Shown one piece after another: positions 17,356 through 26,328 of a stretch of DNA of 64,000 nucleotides (positions are counted from its first letter, which is position 1; every line of letters begins with the position of its first letter). A program made the translations under genes and the position numbers. The notes beneath the pieces were generated by a model. It was not told the origin of the DNA and did no database searches. It was given only the letters and a program-made list of their open reading frames with translations. Source of the stretch: an uncultured Dehalococcoidia bacterium (GTDB lineage Bacteria; Chloroflexota; Dehalococcoidia; Lucifugimonadales; UBA3495). The stretch is from the NCBI GenBank assembly GCA_951812625.1, contig CATOSP010000002.1:1994788-2058787 (forward strand). The letters are read 5' to 3'.

Positions 17356-19651
17356 GAATACTATCAGCCAGCTGCGAGTGGCCGTCATCGCCATCGTGCT
17401 GTCGCTTGTTTGTCTGGTCCAGTTACCCGGCTCCCAATCGCTTCCCGTTTTCGCTCACGCCAACCTGGTTGAGGCTAGCCCTGCACCGAACTCGACGCTC
17501 GATGTTGCACCATCCCAGGTAGTCATCTGGTTCACCGAACCCATTGAACCAAGGCTCAGCGAGATACAGGTGCTGGATGCCCGGGGTGGGCGGGTGGACG
17601 ATGACGACCTTCAATTTGACCCCAACGACCCGACGGTCATGTCGGTCGGGATGGAGTTGGTCCCGGACGGCACTTACACCGTCGCCTGGAAGAACGTCTC
17701 GACTGTGGACGGGCACCGGGTCCGAGGTTCATACCTCTTCTCCGTCGGCGTACCCATCTCCGGTGAAGCCCTGGAGGAACCGGAAGGTCCGCTGCTACAG
17801 TCACCCGCCGAGCCGATATTGCGGTGGGTGCTTCTGCTGGGAGCCCTGGCGATGGTGGGGGGGCTGGTCCTGGAACTGTTCGTAACACTGCCCGCATTGG
17901 AACCCAGGCGAGGCGAGGCGGCGGTACGGGAATTGCTGACACGGTTGGCTATCAGGTCGATCAAACTCACTTGGGCAAGCGTCGCCGTATTCTCGGTTGC
18001 CTCGGTAGCCCAACTGCTTTTGCAGGCATCTCTGATATACGAGGTCTCCGTCACCAGGGCTATCGGACCGCTGGCGTGGGCAACTCTGAGTGAGACGGGA
18101 TGGGGCGAATTATGGCTCTGGCGAATGGGACTGGCCGGGCTATTCGTCCTGCCTGCGTTTGGGCTGACTGCACTCGTGGTCCGGCAGTCAGGCGAGCGCG
18201 CCCCCAGTGGCGTCGGAATGGTGCGGGCTGCCCTGGGCGTTCGAGTCGTCGCGCTGATCGCCGGCTGCGGGGTATTGTGGACTTTGAGCCTGACCAGCCA
18301 TGCGGCGGCTACTATCGACATACGCAATCTTGCCGTCATCGCCGACTTTGTACACCTTCTTGCGGCGGCGGTCTGGGTAGGCGGACTGTTCCACCTGTGC
18401 GTCGGCATACCGCTGTTCTTGCGCATCCTTTCGGCCCGGCAGCGGCGGGAATGCCTGGCTCGTTTCGTGCCCAGATTCTCGGTCGTGGCCGGACTGAGCG
18501 TCGCAGTGCTTGTCGTAACCGGATTCTTCAGCGGTTGGGCACAGGTCACTGTGCCTGAGGCCCTGTCGGTCCTATATGGCAGGGTTTTGACCGTAAAAGT
18601 CGCCCTGGTAGCAGCGCTTCTCATAATCGGTGCAGTGAACCTTGTCTGGGTGCGGCCAGGGCTGGCCCGGCGGGATGGGCGAGCGCGCTGGCTACGCCGG
18701 ACGGTTACTGCCGAAGTGGTCCTTGCCATTCTCGTGCTAGGGACTGTGGGGTTGCTCACCAGCCTGGAACCGGCCAGGCAGGTGGCTTCCCGGATGGGTA
18801 TTGGAGCGCCGGAAGCGCCGAGCTTCCAGGATACGGATGAGGGTACCACCATGACGCTGAGAGTAGACCCAGGCAGGGTTGGGGCCAATGACCTGACGAT
18901 CCGCCTGGAGGACCGGTTGGGGAGGCCAATCACTAATGCCACCGACGTCCGCGCGAGAGTCAAGTACGTGGACTCGGACTTGGGGGAAGACACGTCCTCC
19001 TCCACGCCCATTGGCGATGGTTCCTACGTGCTTGAGGGCGTGCCCCTAAGCATCGCCGGGGCGTGGCAGGTGGAGTTACTGGTGAACCGCACCGATGCCT
19101 TCGACTCCCGGACCGCCTTCCGTTTCGAGGTTGCACCTGGCGGCGGCAGCTGGGCCATCGCGCCGTCGCCGGAAAGGGCGGGACTGCTGTTCGGGGGAGG
19201 GCTGGTTTTGCTGGGAGTGGTCTTCATGGCGATGGCCATCCCCTTGGGAGGGTGGTTCACCCGCGCCGGCGCGGGGGTGATGGTCCCCGGCATCGTGGGA
19301 CTCGCTATAGGCGTGGTGTTTCTGGTCAACACGCCCATCGGACAGACCAGCCCGGAACTGGTGAACCCGTTTCCGCCGACCCCGGACTCGCTGGAGACCG
19401 GAGAGGCCGTGTACCTGAAGACGTGCCAGACATGCCACGGGGACGGTGGGAGGGGCGACGGCCCCACCGCGCCGGGGTTAAACCCACCCCCTGCAGACCT
19501 GGTAGTCCACGTACCACTGCACCCGGAGGGAGACCTTTTCGGTTACATTCACGACGGCATACCCGGCACGGCAATGGTTCCCCTAGGGGGCGTCCTGACC
19601 GAGGACGAGATATGGCACGTGGTCAATTACGTGAGGACGTTTGAGGAGTAA
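17321..19651 (+). CDS. CopC-CopD-cytochrome c fusion (copper import/resistance protein)
   Basis: A 776-residue three-part protein. After a signal peptide (to about residue 45, FAHA) comes a CopC copper-binding domain with the N-terminal His (H46, HANLVEASPAPNSTL) and the DGHRVRGSY histidine (H132). Residues about 165-490 are the polytopic CopD membrane domain, including SLTSHAA and HLLAAAVWVGGLFHL. An extracytoplasmic beta-domain (about 500-605) and two further helices lead to a C-terminal class I cytochrome c: heme site C702-Q-T-C705-H706 and likely axial Met in PGTAMVPLGG. This YcnJ-like layout plus cytochrome suggests copper transfer across the membrane coupled to, or serving, respiratory cytochromes. 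The ATG at 17321 overlaps the preceding cytochrome gene; a GTG at 17378 is an alternative that keeps the signal peptide. Confidence 0.88.
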   Translation: MRWSRTSRHWSKNTISQLRVAVIAIVLSLVCLVQLPGSQSLPVFAHANLVEASPAPNSTLDVAPSQVVIWFTEPIEPRLSEIQVLDARGGRVDDDDLQFDPNDPTVMSVGMELVPDGTYTVAWKNVSTVDGHRVRGSYLFSVGVPISGEALEEPEGPLLQSPAEPILRWVLLLGALAMVGGLVLELFVTLPALEPRRGEAAVRELLTRLAIRSIKLTWASVAVFSVASVAQLLLQASLIYEVSVTRAIGPLAWATLSETGWGELWLWRMGLAGLFVLPAFGLTALVVRQSGERAPSGVGMVRAALGVRVVALIAGCGVLWTLSLTSHAAATIDIRNLAVIADFVHLLAAAVWVGGLFHLCVGIPLFLRILSARQRRECLARFVPRFSVVAGLSVAVLVVTGFFSGWAQVTVPEALSVLYGRVLTVKVALVAALLIIGAVNLVWVRPGLARRDGRARWLRRTVTAEVVLAILVLGTVGLLTSLEPARQVASRMGIGAPEAPSFQDTDEGTTMTLRVDPGRVGANDLTIRLEDRLGRPITNATDVRARVKYVDSDLGEDTSSSTPIGDGSYVLEGVPLSIAGAWQVELLVNRTDAFDSRTAFRFEVAPGGGSWAIAPSPERAGLLFGGGLVLLGVVFMAMAIPLGGWFTRAGAGVMVPGIVGLAIGVVFLVNTPIGQTSPELVNPFPPTPDSLETGEAVYLKTCQTCHGDGGRGDGPTAPGLNPPPADLVVHVPLHPEGDLFGYIHDGIPGTAMVPLGGVLTEDEIWHVVNYVRTFEE

Positions 19652-19699
19652 ACGAGTGAGGCAGGAGGTCCCCCGGAACCCACTTCCACATCGGCGTTG

Positions 19700-20482
19700 C
19701 TAGTGCATTACCAGCCCGCCGTCTACGTTGAATGACTGGCCGGTTATGTTGCGCGCGCCGGGACCGGCCAGGAAGCGGGCCATAGCCGCGATGTCCTCCG
19801 GATCATTGGGGCGGCCTATGGGAATCCTGGCGTCGCGGGCCTGTTCCAGTTCCTCGATACTGGCTCCGGATGTGGCGGCGCGGCCAGCCATCGTCTCGGC
19901 GCCCATCGCGGTCAGGGTTGAGCCGGGGCAGATAGCGTTGACGTTTATGCCGTACCTGGCCAGTTGGTGGGCAGCAATCATGGTCATAGACAGCACCGCG
20001 CCCTTGCTGGCGGCATAGGCGGCATTGGAGGTCCCGGAGTACCCCTTGCCAGCGATGGATGCGATGTTGATGATGCGGCCTCCGCTCCTCTGATCAATCA
20101 TCTCACGGGCGGCACGCTGCATTCCGAAGAACACCCCCTTGGCATTCACCCGGTGTATCTGGTCCCAGTCCTCTTCCAGCACGTCCATGATGTCCAGGAA
20201 CTTGGTGACACCAGCATTGTTCACTATGATGTCGATGCGGCCGAAAGCCTCCCTGGCCTGGGCGATCATGCGGTCGATCTGGCTGATGTCGCCCATGTCT
20301 GCCGGGACGGCCAAGCTCTCGCGGCCCAGGGCCTTGACCGCAGTTGCCGTCTCCTCCACGGAGTCCGCGTTTATGTCCGAAACTGCGATGTTGGCCCCAG
20401 CCTCAGCCAGTTGCAGCGAGATGGCACGGCCCATCCCACGTCCCGCGCCAGTGACGACGGCGATTTTCCCTTCGATTTCCAT
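19700..20482 (-). CDS. short-chain dehydrogenase/reductase (SDR)
   Basis: A 260-residue classical SDR, an NAD(P)-dependent oxidoreductase. The cofactor-binding TGAGRGMG glycine motif is near residue 12, the acidic residue after beta-2 (VSDIN) favours NAD, NNAGVT is the structural NAG motif, and the catalytic Ser and Y-x3-K are in NIASIAGKG and YAASKGAV. The C-terminal NITGQSFNVDGGLVMH is typical of the 3-oxoacyl-ACP reductase/glucose dehydrogenase-like clade. The substrate is not predictable. The ATG at 20482 has GGAGG five bases upstream and is preferred to the GTG at 20488. It converges with the CopCD gene. Confidence 0.9.
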   Translation of the reverse strand: MEIEGKIAVVTGAGRGMGRAISLQLAEAGANIAVSDINADSVEETATAVKALGRESLAVPADMGDISQIDRMIAQAREAFGRIDIIVNNAGVTKFLDIMDVLEEDWDQIHRVNAKGVFFGMQRAAREMIDQRSGGRIINIASIAGKGYSGTSNAAYAASKGAVLSMTMIAAHQLARYGINVNAICPGSTLTAMGAETMAGRAATSGASIEELEQARDARIPIGRPNDPEDIAAMARFLAGPGARNITGQSFNVDGGLVMH

Positions 20483-20630
20483 ATCCACCTCCGGGCCATA
20501 TCAGGAATAGTTCCCTGTATTGGTGTTAACACTACTGACCGAATAATAGACAGCGTACCTCCTAACATTAAGGCAAGATAGACGCACCCGGAGCAGTGGA
20601 GACCCTTCTCAATCTCCAGTTGGCAGAGGG

Positions 20631-20695
20631 AAATTTTTGTTTTCCCTCTCATTTCCGCTCAAATCCGCTCACTTTTACGAATTCCGCCGCATTGG
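20631..20695. repeat. 65-bp dispersed repeat, copy A
   Basis: This stretch matches 44741-44805 at 59 of 65 positions without gaps, although the two lie 24 kb apart in unrelated intergenic regions. Its left end forms a hairpin: GAGGGAAA (from 20626) pairs with TTTCCCTC (20641-20648). The right part reads TTTCCGCTCAAATCCGCTCA. It is not part of a gene, so its conservation suggests a mobile or functional small element. Confidence 0.8.
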
Positions 20696-20751
20696 TGGGG
20701 TTCCGAGTGAGGGACATATTCCTTCGGAGTTCCTTCCCTGCCGGGAAGGGG

Positions 20752-20797
20752 AAATTATTGTTTTCCCGGACAAATCCGGACATTTTCGGATAATTGG
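20752..20797. repeat. diverged copy of the dispersed hairpin repeat
   Basis: About 120 bases from copy A a related unit occurs: GGGAAATTATTG / TTTTCCCGGACAAATCCGG, with the same GGGAAA...TTTCCC hairpin, the CAAATCCG core and the ATTGG end. The flanking GTGAGGGACAT is also shared with copy A, which suggests an old tandem duplication. Confidence 0.6.
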
Positions 20798-21006
20798 CCG
20801 GGTTAAGCGTGAGGGACATGGCTGCCCCGGAGTTCCCACCACACTAACTCTTTCCCAGAGAGGTATGATAGGGCAGTGCCTCCCGGCCTGGAAGGGGCTA
20901 GGTGTCAGCAATCCAACTTCCCTGAGACGGAACGCATCTACCAAGAACGCCGCCCCATTCCCTGCTGCCTGCGGGCAAGGTGGCTGAGGAACAGCTTATC
21001 AGCGTG

Positions 21007-23253
21007 TCACGAACCCTTGACCAGCTTGCGGTTCTGAAAGAGGGGCGGCTCCACGTAGGCGCTTGGCGATGAAAGCGCCTCGTCGATTATCTGGAGCACT
21101 GCCGCGACAGCGGGGTCTTGCAGCACATTTGCCCGCTTTTCCGGCGTGTCCACCAGGGGAACGTAGTCCGAGTTCGCGACGTTCTGCTCATCAGCGATTT
21201 CAGCCGCCCTTCTGATGGCATCCTCGATATCCTGCTGAGTAACGACCCCGTGGAGCTTCCAGTTGGCGATAATCGCGCCGTCGATCCGTTCCGTTGCCCG
21301 GTCCTTCATCTCCTCCACCTGGTCGAAGTTAGGGACCCCGCTGCACCCGATACCCCGGTGTACCCACGGCTCTACATAGGCCAACATGCTATGGGTGTAA
21401 CGCAGGAGCTGGTCTCGCACCCTCTCCGGATCCTGCACTTTGTCCCAGTCCAACATCGGGAAGGTCAGCAGCGACCGGCGGGAGATGTTCAGCGCAGGGG
21501 TATCCTCCATAGAACGCTGGACCTCGTCCACGTCGATCATGTGATAGTGCATGGAATGGATGTCGCTGGGGTATGGGGCTGGGACCCAAGCTGTGTTGCC
21601 TCCTGTCCTCGGGTGGTCGATTTTCCGCTCCAACATTTCGGCCATGGCCCGATTGCGGACCTGCATTCCCTTACCGATCTTGCCCTGCCTGTGCAGCCCA
21701 GCCCTGATGCTCACGTCCACATTGTGACGCTCGTAGCTGGTGTTGAAGGCACTCTGAGTCAAGTCATCCCTCAGGTCCACAGGGCCGGCCTGCATCTGCA
21801 CCCTGATCTGGGACCCGGTGCGATCCAAGAACCCGGTATTGGTGAAGAATGTGCGGCTCTGACTGGCCCTGAGAGCCTCCTGAAGCTGGAGCGTCATACC
21901 CAGTTCTTCGTTCATAATCCCAATGAGTATTGACCCTTCGGGAATGCCGAGCTTTTCCTCAACGGCCCGGAAAAGTCGTACTTGTTCGGCCACTTCCTCG
22001 GCGGTCTGGAGCTTGGGAGCCACCTGGTAAACGTAACCCTTCCCGCTGTTGGGGCCCCTGACTGGCGTGTCCGATCCGCCGTCCGAGCCTTTGTCGTGGG
22101 ACGACGCAATGAAGGTAGTGAGCAACACGCCCAGGATTCGCTCCGGGACTTCCGCACCATCCACAGTTACCATGTCCGTGTACATGTGTAGGGACACGTT
22201 GCGGACCGACATCAGACTCGTAGCCTTCAAACTCTTCTGATTTCCCGATGTATCCGTGTATGTCTTGTCGGAGTTGATGGTCTTCAGATTGCCTCTGGAA
22301 CCGTGTGCCCGGAGGTCTCCTCGAATCAAACCCAAGTAGTTGCGTAGGGCCACCACCATGTCCTCCGCGTCAACGATGGCCACCGCATCCTCGAAATCGA
22401 CGATGTTGGTGACAGCGGACTCTACAAGCAGGTCTCTAAACTGCGCATTGTTCTCGTTAACCCTACCACCTCCGTAGAGCTGGAATTCCAGCTTCAGGCC
22501 ATTGTCTTCCAAGAAGTACTCTGCAAGCTGCCCCTGGTCGTCCAAGTTGTAACCGATGAACTTTTTCCGGTCAGCCAACCTGACCTGTTTACCATCCTTC
22601 GTGTGTCCCACCAACTCCTGCCGACCCTCGGAATTGGCTACCAGCGAGTACCGGGCTATTTCATCGAAGCGAACTCCGTCCTCCCATGCTGCGACGTGGT
22701 CGTCGAGGAATGCATTGGTATCCTCAACCACCATGCGCAGCCGCCGCTGACGTTGAGAATCCCGGTCAATCTCAGGATGGATATCGCTGAGGAAGTAGGC
22801 GTCGTACAGGCTGCCCCAGCGGGCATTGGCCCCGCCAACGGCCATGCTCGCGTTGGTCACCGGAGTCACCAGTTCCGGGCCGTTTTGGTCCATCTCCGGG
22901 TCCAGTTCAGGGATAGTCATTCGAAAGTCCAGGGGACTCTCCGGAGCGAGATAACCGATTTCCACCAGGAATTTCTCCAGGTCGGCCGCGTCCTCCTCGG
23001 CGGACCCTGTGCCGGGTGTCCAGCCATCTCCGCGTTTCCGGCTGTAGTAGTTGTCAATCTGACGTTGGAACTGGGCTCGCTTCTCCATAAGCTGGTCATT
23101 CCTTAGACCAAATTCGTTCACCAGTTCGCCCAGGACCCTGAACACTTCATCTGCCGACCAGCGGGTCCCCTTAACCGCCTCATCCTTTACGAAGTCGTAC
23201 AGGACCTGCGTTATCTCCACACTTGCGCCCGATTCCAAGGATACCGTTGCCAT
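21007..23253 (-). CDS. glcB: malate synthase G
   Basis: A 748-residue enzyme that condenses glyoxylate with acetyl-CoA to malate. Family G hallmarks are present: NIVDFEDAVAIVDAEDMV and NYLGLIRGDL, NTGFLDRTGSQI, ERHNVDVSIRAGLHRQG, GKIGKGM, HPRTGGNTAWVPAPYPSD with HYHMID, PWVHRGIGCSGVPNF and the MKDRAT motif that carries the catalytic base Asp in characterised GlcB enzymes. It is somewhat divergent: the usual IMDEERRTT segment reads IMNEELGMT. I chose the ATG at 23253 because GGAG lies 7 bases upstream; the frame is open 42 codons further but that part is unlike the family. No isocitrate lyase is in the window, so glyoxylate may come from glycolate, purines or other C2 compounds. Confidence 0.92.
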   Translation of the reverse strand: MATVSLESGASVEITQVLYDFVKDEAVKGTRWSADEVFRVLGELVNEFGLRNDQLMEKRAQFQRQIDNYYSRKRGDGWTPGTGSAEEDAADLEKFLVEIGYLAPESPLDFRMTIPELDPEMDQNGPELVTPVTNASMAVGGANARWGSLYDAYFLSDIHPEIDRDSQRQRRLRMVVEDTNAFLDDHVAAWEDGVRFDEIARYSLVANSEGRQELVGHTKDGKQVRLADRKKFIGYNLDDQGQLAEYFLEDNGLKLEFQLYGGGRVNENNAQFRDLLVESAVTNIVDFEDAVAIVDAEDMVVALRNYLGLIRGDLRAHGSRGNLKTINSDKTYTDTSGNQKSLKATSLMSVRNVSLHMYTDMVTVDGAEVPERILGVLLTTFIASSHDKGSDGGSDTPVRGPNSGKGYVYQVAPKLQTAEEVAEQVRLFRAVEEKLGIPEGSILIGIMNEELGMTLQLQEALRASQSRTFFTNTGFLDRTGSQIRVQMQAGPVDLRDDLTQSAFNTSYERHNVDVSIRAGLHRQGKIGKGMQVRNRAMAEMLERKIDHPRTGGNTAWVPAPYPSDIHSMHYHMIDVDEVQRSMEDTPALNISRRSLLTFPMLDWDKVQDPERVRDQLLRYTHSMLAYVEPWVHRGIGCSGVPNFDQVEEMKDRATERIDGAIIANWKLHGVVTQQDIEDAIRRAAEIADEQNVANSDYVPLVDTPEKRANVLQDPAVAAVLQIIDEALSSPSAYVEPPLFQNRKLVKGS

Positions 23254-23377
23254 GTTCATGCTCCGATTCGAAAGTATAGTTTCGTAGAAGGATCTCCTAG
23301 GCGGGGCATCATGCCGTTCCCGTGGCGGGACTGAAGGCCCACTGCGGACGGCGTATTCTTCTACATTTCCACATGTC

Positions 23378-23383
23378 ATTATA
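23378..23383 (-). promoter_or_regulatory. possible -10 box for malate synthase G
   Basis: A perfect TATAAT on the minus strand, about 125 bases before the glcB ATG, in an otherwise GC-rich region. No good -35 box lies 16-18 bases upstream (TTGGCA is only 12 away), so the assignment is tentative. Confidence 0.3.
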
Positions 23384-23533
23384 TATGGTATCTGCTGCCA
23401 AGTTTCCGACCGGCCCGCGTATAATCAACTCCTTCTCAATGCGCCCTGGGGAGCATCCTATAGGTCGTCCTTACATCGTGGACCTGAACCCCCTTTCTTC
23501 ATTACCATTATTATCTTATAGCTTCTATACCGG

Positions 23534-23562
23534 TTGACAGCGGGTGGTCATTATCGTATCGT
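23534..23562 (+). promoter_or_regulatory. candidate sigma70 promoter of the DUF1800 operon
   Basis: A consensus TTGACA (23534-23539) is followed after 17 bases by TATCGT (23557-23562). It lies 85 bases before the DUF1800 start codon and points the right way. Confidence 0.45.
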
Positions 23563-23646
23563 CTACTCGGTGGAAACCGTAAGACTAGGCCCTTGCACGG
23601 GGCGGTATGCCCCACGAATCTAAGATGCCTGGAAGGAGACTTGTAT

Positions 23647-25047
23647 ATGTCAAACAAGGAAGTTCGCGCCGAATTAGCCCACCTCATGCGCCGCGCGGGG
23701 TTCGGGGCTACAAGGGAGGAGCTTGACCGTTACGAAGCTATGGGCTACGAGGCAGCGGTCGAAGAGCTCATCGATCCCCCCTCCGACATGCCTGCGGGTG
23801 AGATGGCCCTATTGCTGCGCTACATGCCCGGGTGCCTGCTTCCTGGCGGGGTACCTCTACCCGGCCAGTACAACTGGATGTACAACATGATCACCACCCA
23901 GCGTCCGCTGGAAGAGAAGATGGCCCTTTTCTGGCACCACGTCTTCGCAACCGGCAACTCCAAGGTGGACAACTGCGACCAGATGCTGGAGCAGCTTGTG
24001 ATGTTCCGCAAGTACGGCATGGGCAACTACCGGGAGATGCTGGTCCAGCTTTCCAAGAACCCGGCCATGATCTACTGGCTGGACAACAACGAGAACCACC
24101 GGGACGCCGTCAACGAGAACTGGGGCCGAGAGCTCCTGGAACTGTTCTCCATGGGCGTCAGCAACTACACCGAGGTCGACGTCCGTGAAGCTTCCCGCGC
24201 CTTTACCGGCTGGACCATCATGCCCAAGCTGCCACGCCAGCCCTTCGGTCGCTTCCCCTGGGCATTCGAGTACCTGCCCGAGGACCACGACGAAGGGGAA
24301 AAGACCTTCCTGGGATACACCGGCAACTTCAACGGCGAGGACATCATCGACATCGTCGTCAAGGAGCCCGCGACTGCTCGCTTCATTTGCCGCCACCTGT
24401 ACAACTTCTTCGTCGCCGACGAGGTTCAGGTCCCGGCCTGGACCATCGAGCCGGCCCGCGACGAGGAAGCCCTGGACATGATGATGACGGCTTTTGAAGA
24501 GTCCGGCTACGAGATGAAGGCCGTGCTGCAGGTGATGTTCAACTCCGATTGGTTCAAGAACGCGCGGTACTCCAAGATCAAGAGTCCCGCCGAGGTCGTG
24601 GCCAGCACTCTGCGTTTGGTCGGCACTTACCGGACCCCCGAACCCAGTATTCCCGACATCGGCCCCCAGCCCGGCTACATGGGCCAGTCCCTCCTGGACC
24701 CGCCCAGCGTTGAGGGTTGGTACACCGGCTCCGAGTGGATCAACAGCGGTTCCCTGCTGGCCCGCATTAACTTCGTGGCCGACCGGGTTGCGGACACGAG
24801 TCTGCCCGGCGTGCAGAGCATCGTCAACGACATGAAGTCTGCCGGTGTGTCAACGCCTGAAGAGCTTCTGGAAGCGTCCCTGGAACACATGGGTTACCTG
24901 GAAGTCAGCGACGAGACCCGGCAGCAACTTCTGGACCATGCCAAGGCCGAGGGCAACATGGACTGGACCAACGAGGATGCTACTAGCACCCGCGTTGGCG
25001 AGATGCTGGCCCTTGTCGGGGCCACCACCGAGTATCAGTTCGGCTAG
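23647..25047 (+). CDS. DUF1800 family protein
   Basis: A 466-residue protein of the DUF1800 family. The family's opening (LAHLMRRAGFGATREEL), the FWHHVFATGNSKVDN motif, RELLELFSMGVSNYTEVDVREASRAFTGW, FICRHLYNFFV and PAEVVASTLRLVG with DPPSVEGW are all visible. Members are almost always encoded just before a DUF1501 gene, as here, and are thought to act with it, but no biochemical function is established. No signal peptide is seen. The ATG at 23647 has AGGAG 9 bases upstream; 18 further in-frame codons upstream are not conserved. Codon use is strongly biased to C-ending codons compared with neighbours, as in the next two genes, hinting at high expression. Confidence 0.9.
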   Translation: MSNKEVRAELAHLMRRAGFGATREELDRYEAMGYEAAVEELIDPPSDMPAGEMALLLRYMPGCLLPGGVPLPGQYNWMYNMITTQRPLEEKMALFWHHVFATGNSKVDNCDQMLEQLVMFRKYGMGNYREMLVQLSKNPAMIYWLDNNENHRDAVNENWGRELLELFSMGVSNYTEVDVREASRAFTGWTIMPKLPRQPFGRFPWAFEYLPEDHDEGEKTFLGYTGNFNGEDIIDIVVKEPATARFICRHLYNFFVADEVQVPAWTIEPARDEEALDMMMTAFEESGYEMKAVLQVMFNSDWFKNARYSKIKSPAEVVASTLRLVGTYRTPEPSIPDIGPQPGYMGQSLLDPPSVEGWYTGSEWINSGSLLARINFVADRVADTSLPGVQSIVNDMKSAGVSTPEELLEASLEHMGYLEVSDETRQQLLDHAKAEGNMDWTNEDATSTRVGEMLALVGATTEYQFG

Positions 25048-25178
25048 GAATGAACCAACCTGGCGAGACGTGATCGTCCCGCCCTCTGCTGATGGCAGGA
25101 GTGAGGAAACTGCACCCCTGCCATCCAGAGAACAAGCCGCATTAACTTCACAGACCTCTAGAAGGAGATGAGACCAGA

Positions 25179-26306
25179 ATGACCTCGACCAAGAAAGACC
25201 CTGTCATCGTAGTGTTGCAGCTGACCGGCGGCAACGACTACTTCAACACCGTGATCCCCTACAACGACCCCCTCTACTACGACAACCGCCCCGCGGTCCA
25301 GTACCGCCAGGAAGACATCATCAAGGTCGACGACCAGCTGGGCTTCATGCCCACCATGGGTCCCATCAAGAATCTCTACGACCAGGGCAAGGTCGCCGTC
25401 CTCCATGGCATCGGATACGCCGACTCCCCACGCTCCCACTTCCGCTCCATGGACATCTGGCACACCTGCGAGCCGGACAAGGTCGGGACGGAAGGCTGGG
25501 CCGGGCGTCTGGCCCGCGAGCTCGACCCGAACAAGGAGAACGTGCTGTCGGCCATCAACTTCGGCCACGGGCTGCCCCGCGCCCTGGTGGTCCCAGGAGT
25601 CCCCGTCGCCGCCATCGCCGACCTGGAGACCTACGGCGTGCTGACCGGCATCAGCGACGACCAGCAGCGCATGAAGGCTTTGGACCTGTTCGCGCGCATG
25701 TACTCCCCGGCCGTCGGTTCCGGGATGGTCACCGACTACCTGCGCTCCACCGGCATGGAGGCCATGACCGGGGCCGACATCGTCAAGGTCGCGCCCGAGA
25801 TGTACTCCTCAAGCGTTGAGTATCCCAACAGCCCCATCGCCGCCCACCTGAAGGACATCGCCCAGGTGTACCTGGCTGACCTTGGGACGCGGATTTTCTA
25901 CACGCAGCACGGGAGCTTCGACACCCACGCCGGCGAGGCCGGTGCGCACCCGACCCTGTGGAAGGACGTATCCGAGGGGATCTCGGCGTTCTTCGAGGAC
26001 CTGCACGCCCACGGCACCGGCGAGAACGTAGTCATGTACCTGTTCACCGAGTTCGGACGGCGGGTGCACGACAACGGTTCCGGGACCGACCACGGCGCGG
26101 CCGGCGCGGCGTTCGCCATCGGCGACGCGGTGAAGGGCGGGATGTACGGGCAGTACCCGTCGGCGAAGGCGGAGGACCTGGAGCAGGGAGACCTGGTCCC
26201 GAACTACGACTTCCGCGGCGGCTACACCACAATCATCGAGGACTGGTTCGGCCTGGACGCAAAGCCCATCGTCAACGGCTCCTTCGAGAAGCACAGCTTC
26301 CTCTAG
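25179..26306 (+). CDS. DUF1501 family protein (sulfatase/alkaline-phosphatase-like fold)
   Basis: A 375-residue protein of the DUF1501 family, related in fold to the alkaline phosphatase/sulfatase superfamily. The start VIVVLQLTGGNDYFNTVIPY carries the family's L-x-G-G-x-D metal-binding motif; AVLHGIGYADSPRSHFRSMD, QHGSFDTHAGE and FTEFGRRVHDNGSGTDHGAAGAAF carry the other conserved Asp/His ligands. Most family members carry a Tat signal; here the protein begins MTSTKKDP directly at the first strand, so it appears cytoplasmic or truncated at the N-terminus. AGGAG precedes the ATG by about 10 bases. It follows DUF1800 by 130 bases and ends at a palindrome that may be a terminator. Function unknown. 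Confidence 0.9.
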   Translation: MTSTKKDPVIVVLQLTGGNDYFNTVIPYNDPLYYDNRPAVQYRQEDIIKVDDQLGFMPTMGPIKNLYDQGKVAVLHGIGYADSPRSHFRSMDIWHTCEPDKVGTEGWAGRLARELDPNKENVLSAINFGHGLPRALVVPGVPVAAIADLETYGVLTGISDDQQRMKALDLFARMYSPAVGSGMVTDYLRSTGMEAMTGADIVKVAPEMYSSSVEYPNSPIAAHLKDIAQVYLADLGTRIFYTQHGSFDTHAGEAGAHPTLWKDVSEGISAFFEDLHAHGTGENVVMYLFTEFGRRVHDNGSGTDHGAAGAAFAIGDAVKGGMYGQYPSAKAEDLEQGDLVPNYDFRGGYTTIIEDWFGLDAKPIVNGSFEKHSFL

Positions 26307-26328
26307 GGCGTTGTATCAGCCTTTCTTG

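Larger units (their letters stand above)
20483..21006. other. intergenic region holding hairpin repeats
   Basis: About 520 bases between two minus-strand genes. The middle holds two related repeat units (listed separately), each followed by a GTGAGGGACAT or GAGTGAGGGACAT tail (about 20705-20716 and 20808-20819). The short ORFs in it arise from the repeat and have no protein family. Confidence 0.6.
23254..23646. other. divergent promoter region glcB / DUF1800
   Basis: About 390 bases between malate synthase G (minus) and the DUF1800 gene (plus). It contains the candidate boxes listed separately and an AT-rich patch around 23500-23530; no gene is apparent. Confidence 0.5.

Noticed and set aside
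17674..19011. Minus-strand ORF of 445 codons opposite CopCD
   Set aside because: It is low-complexity (Thr/Ser/Arg-rich), has no motif, and lies fully opposite a clear CopC-CopD-cytochrome c gene.
21007..23253. Malate synthase G as inactive because GCSKVPD reads GCSGVPN
   Set aside because: The catalytic base in characterised enzymes lies in the following M-x-D-R-A-T motif, which is intact here; the changed residue is not the base.
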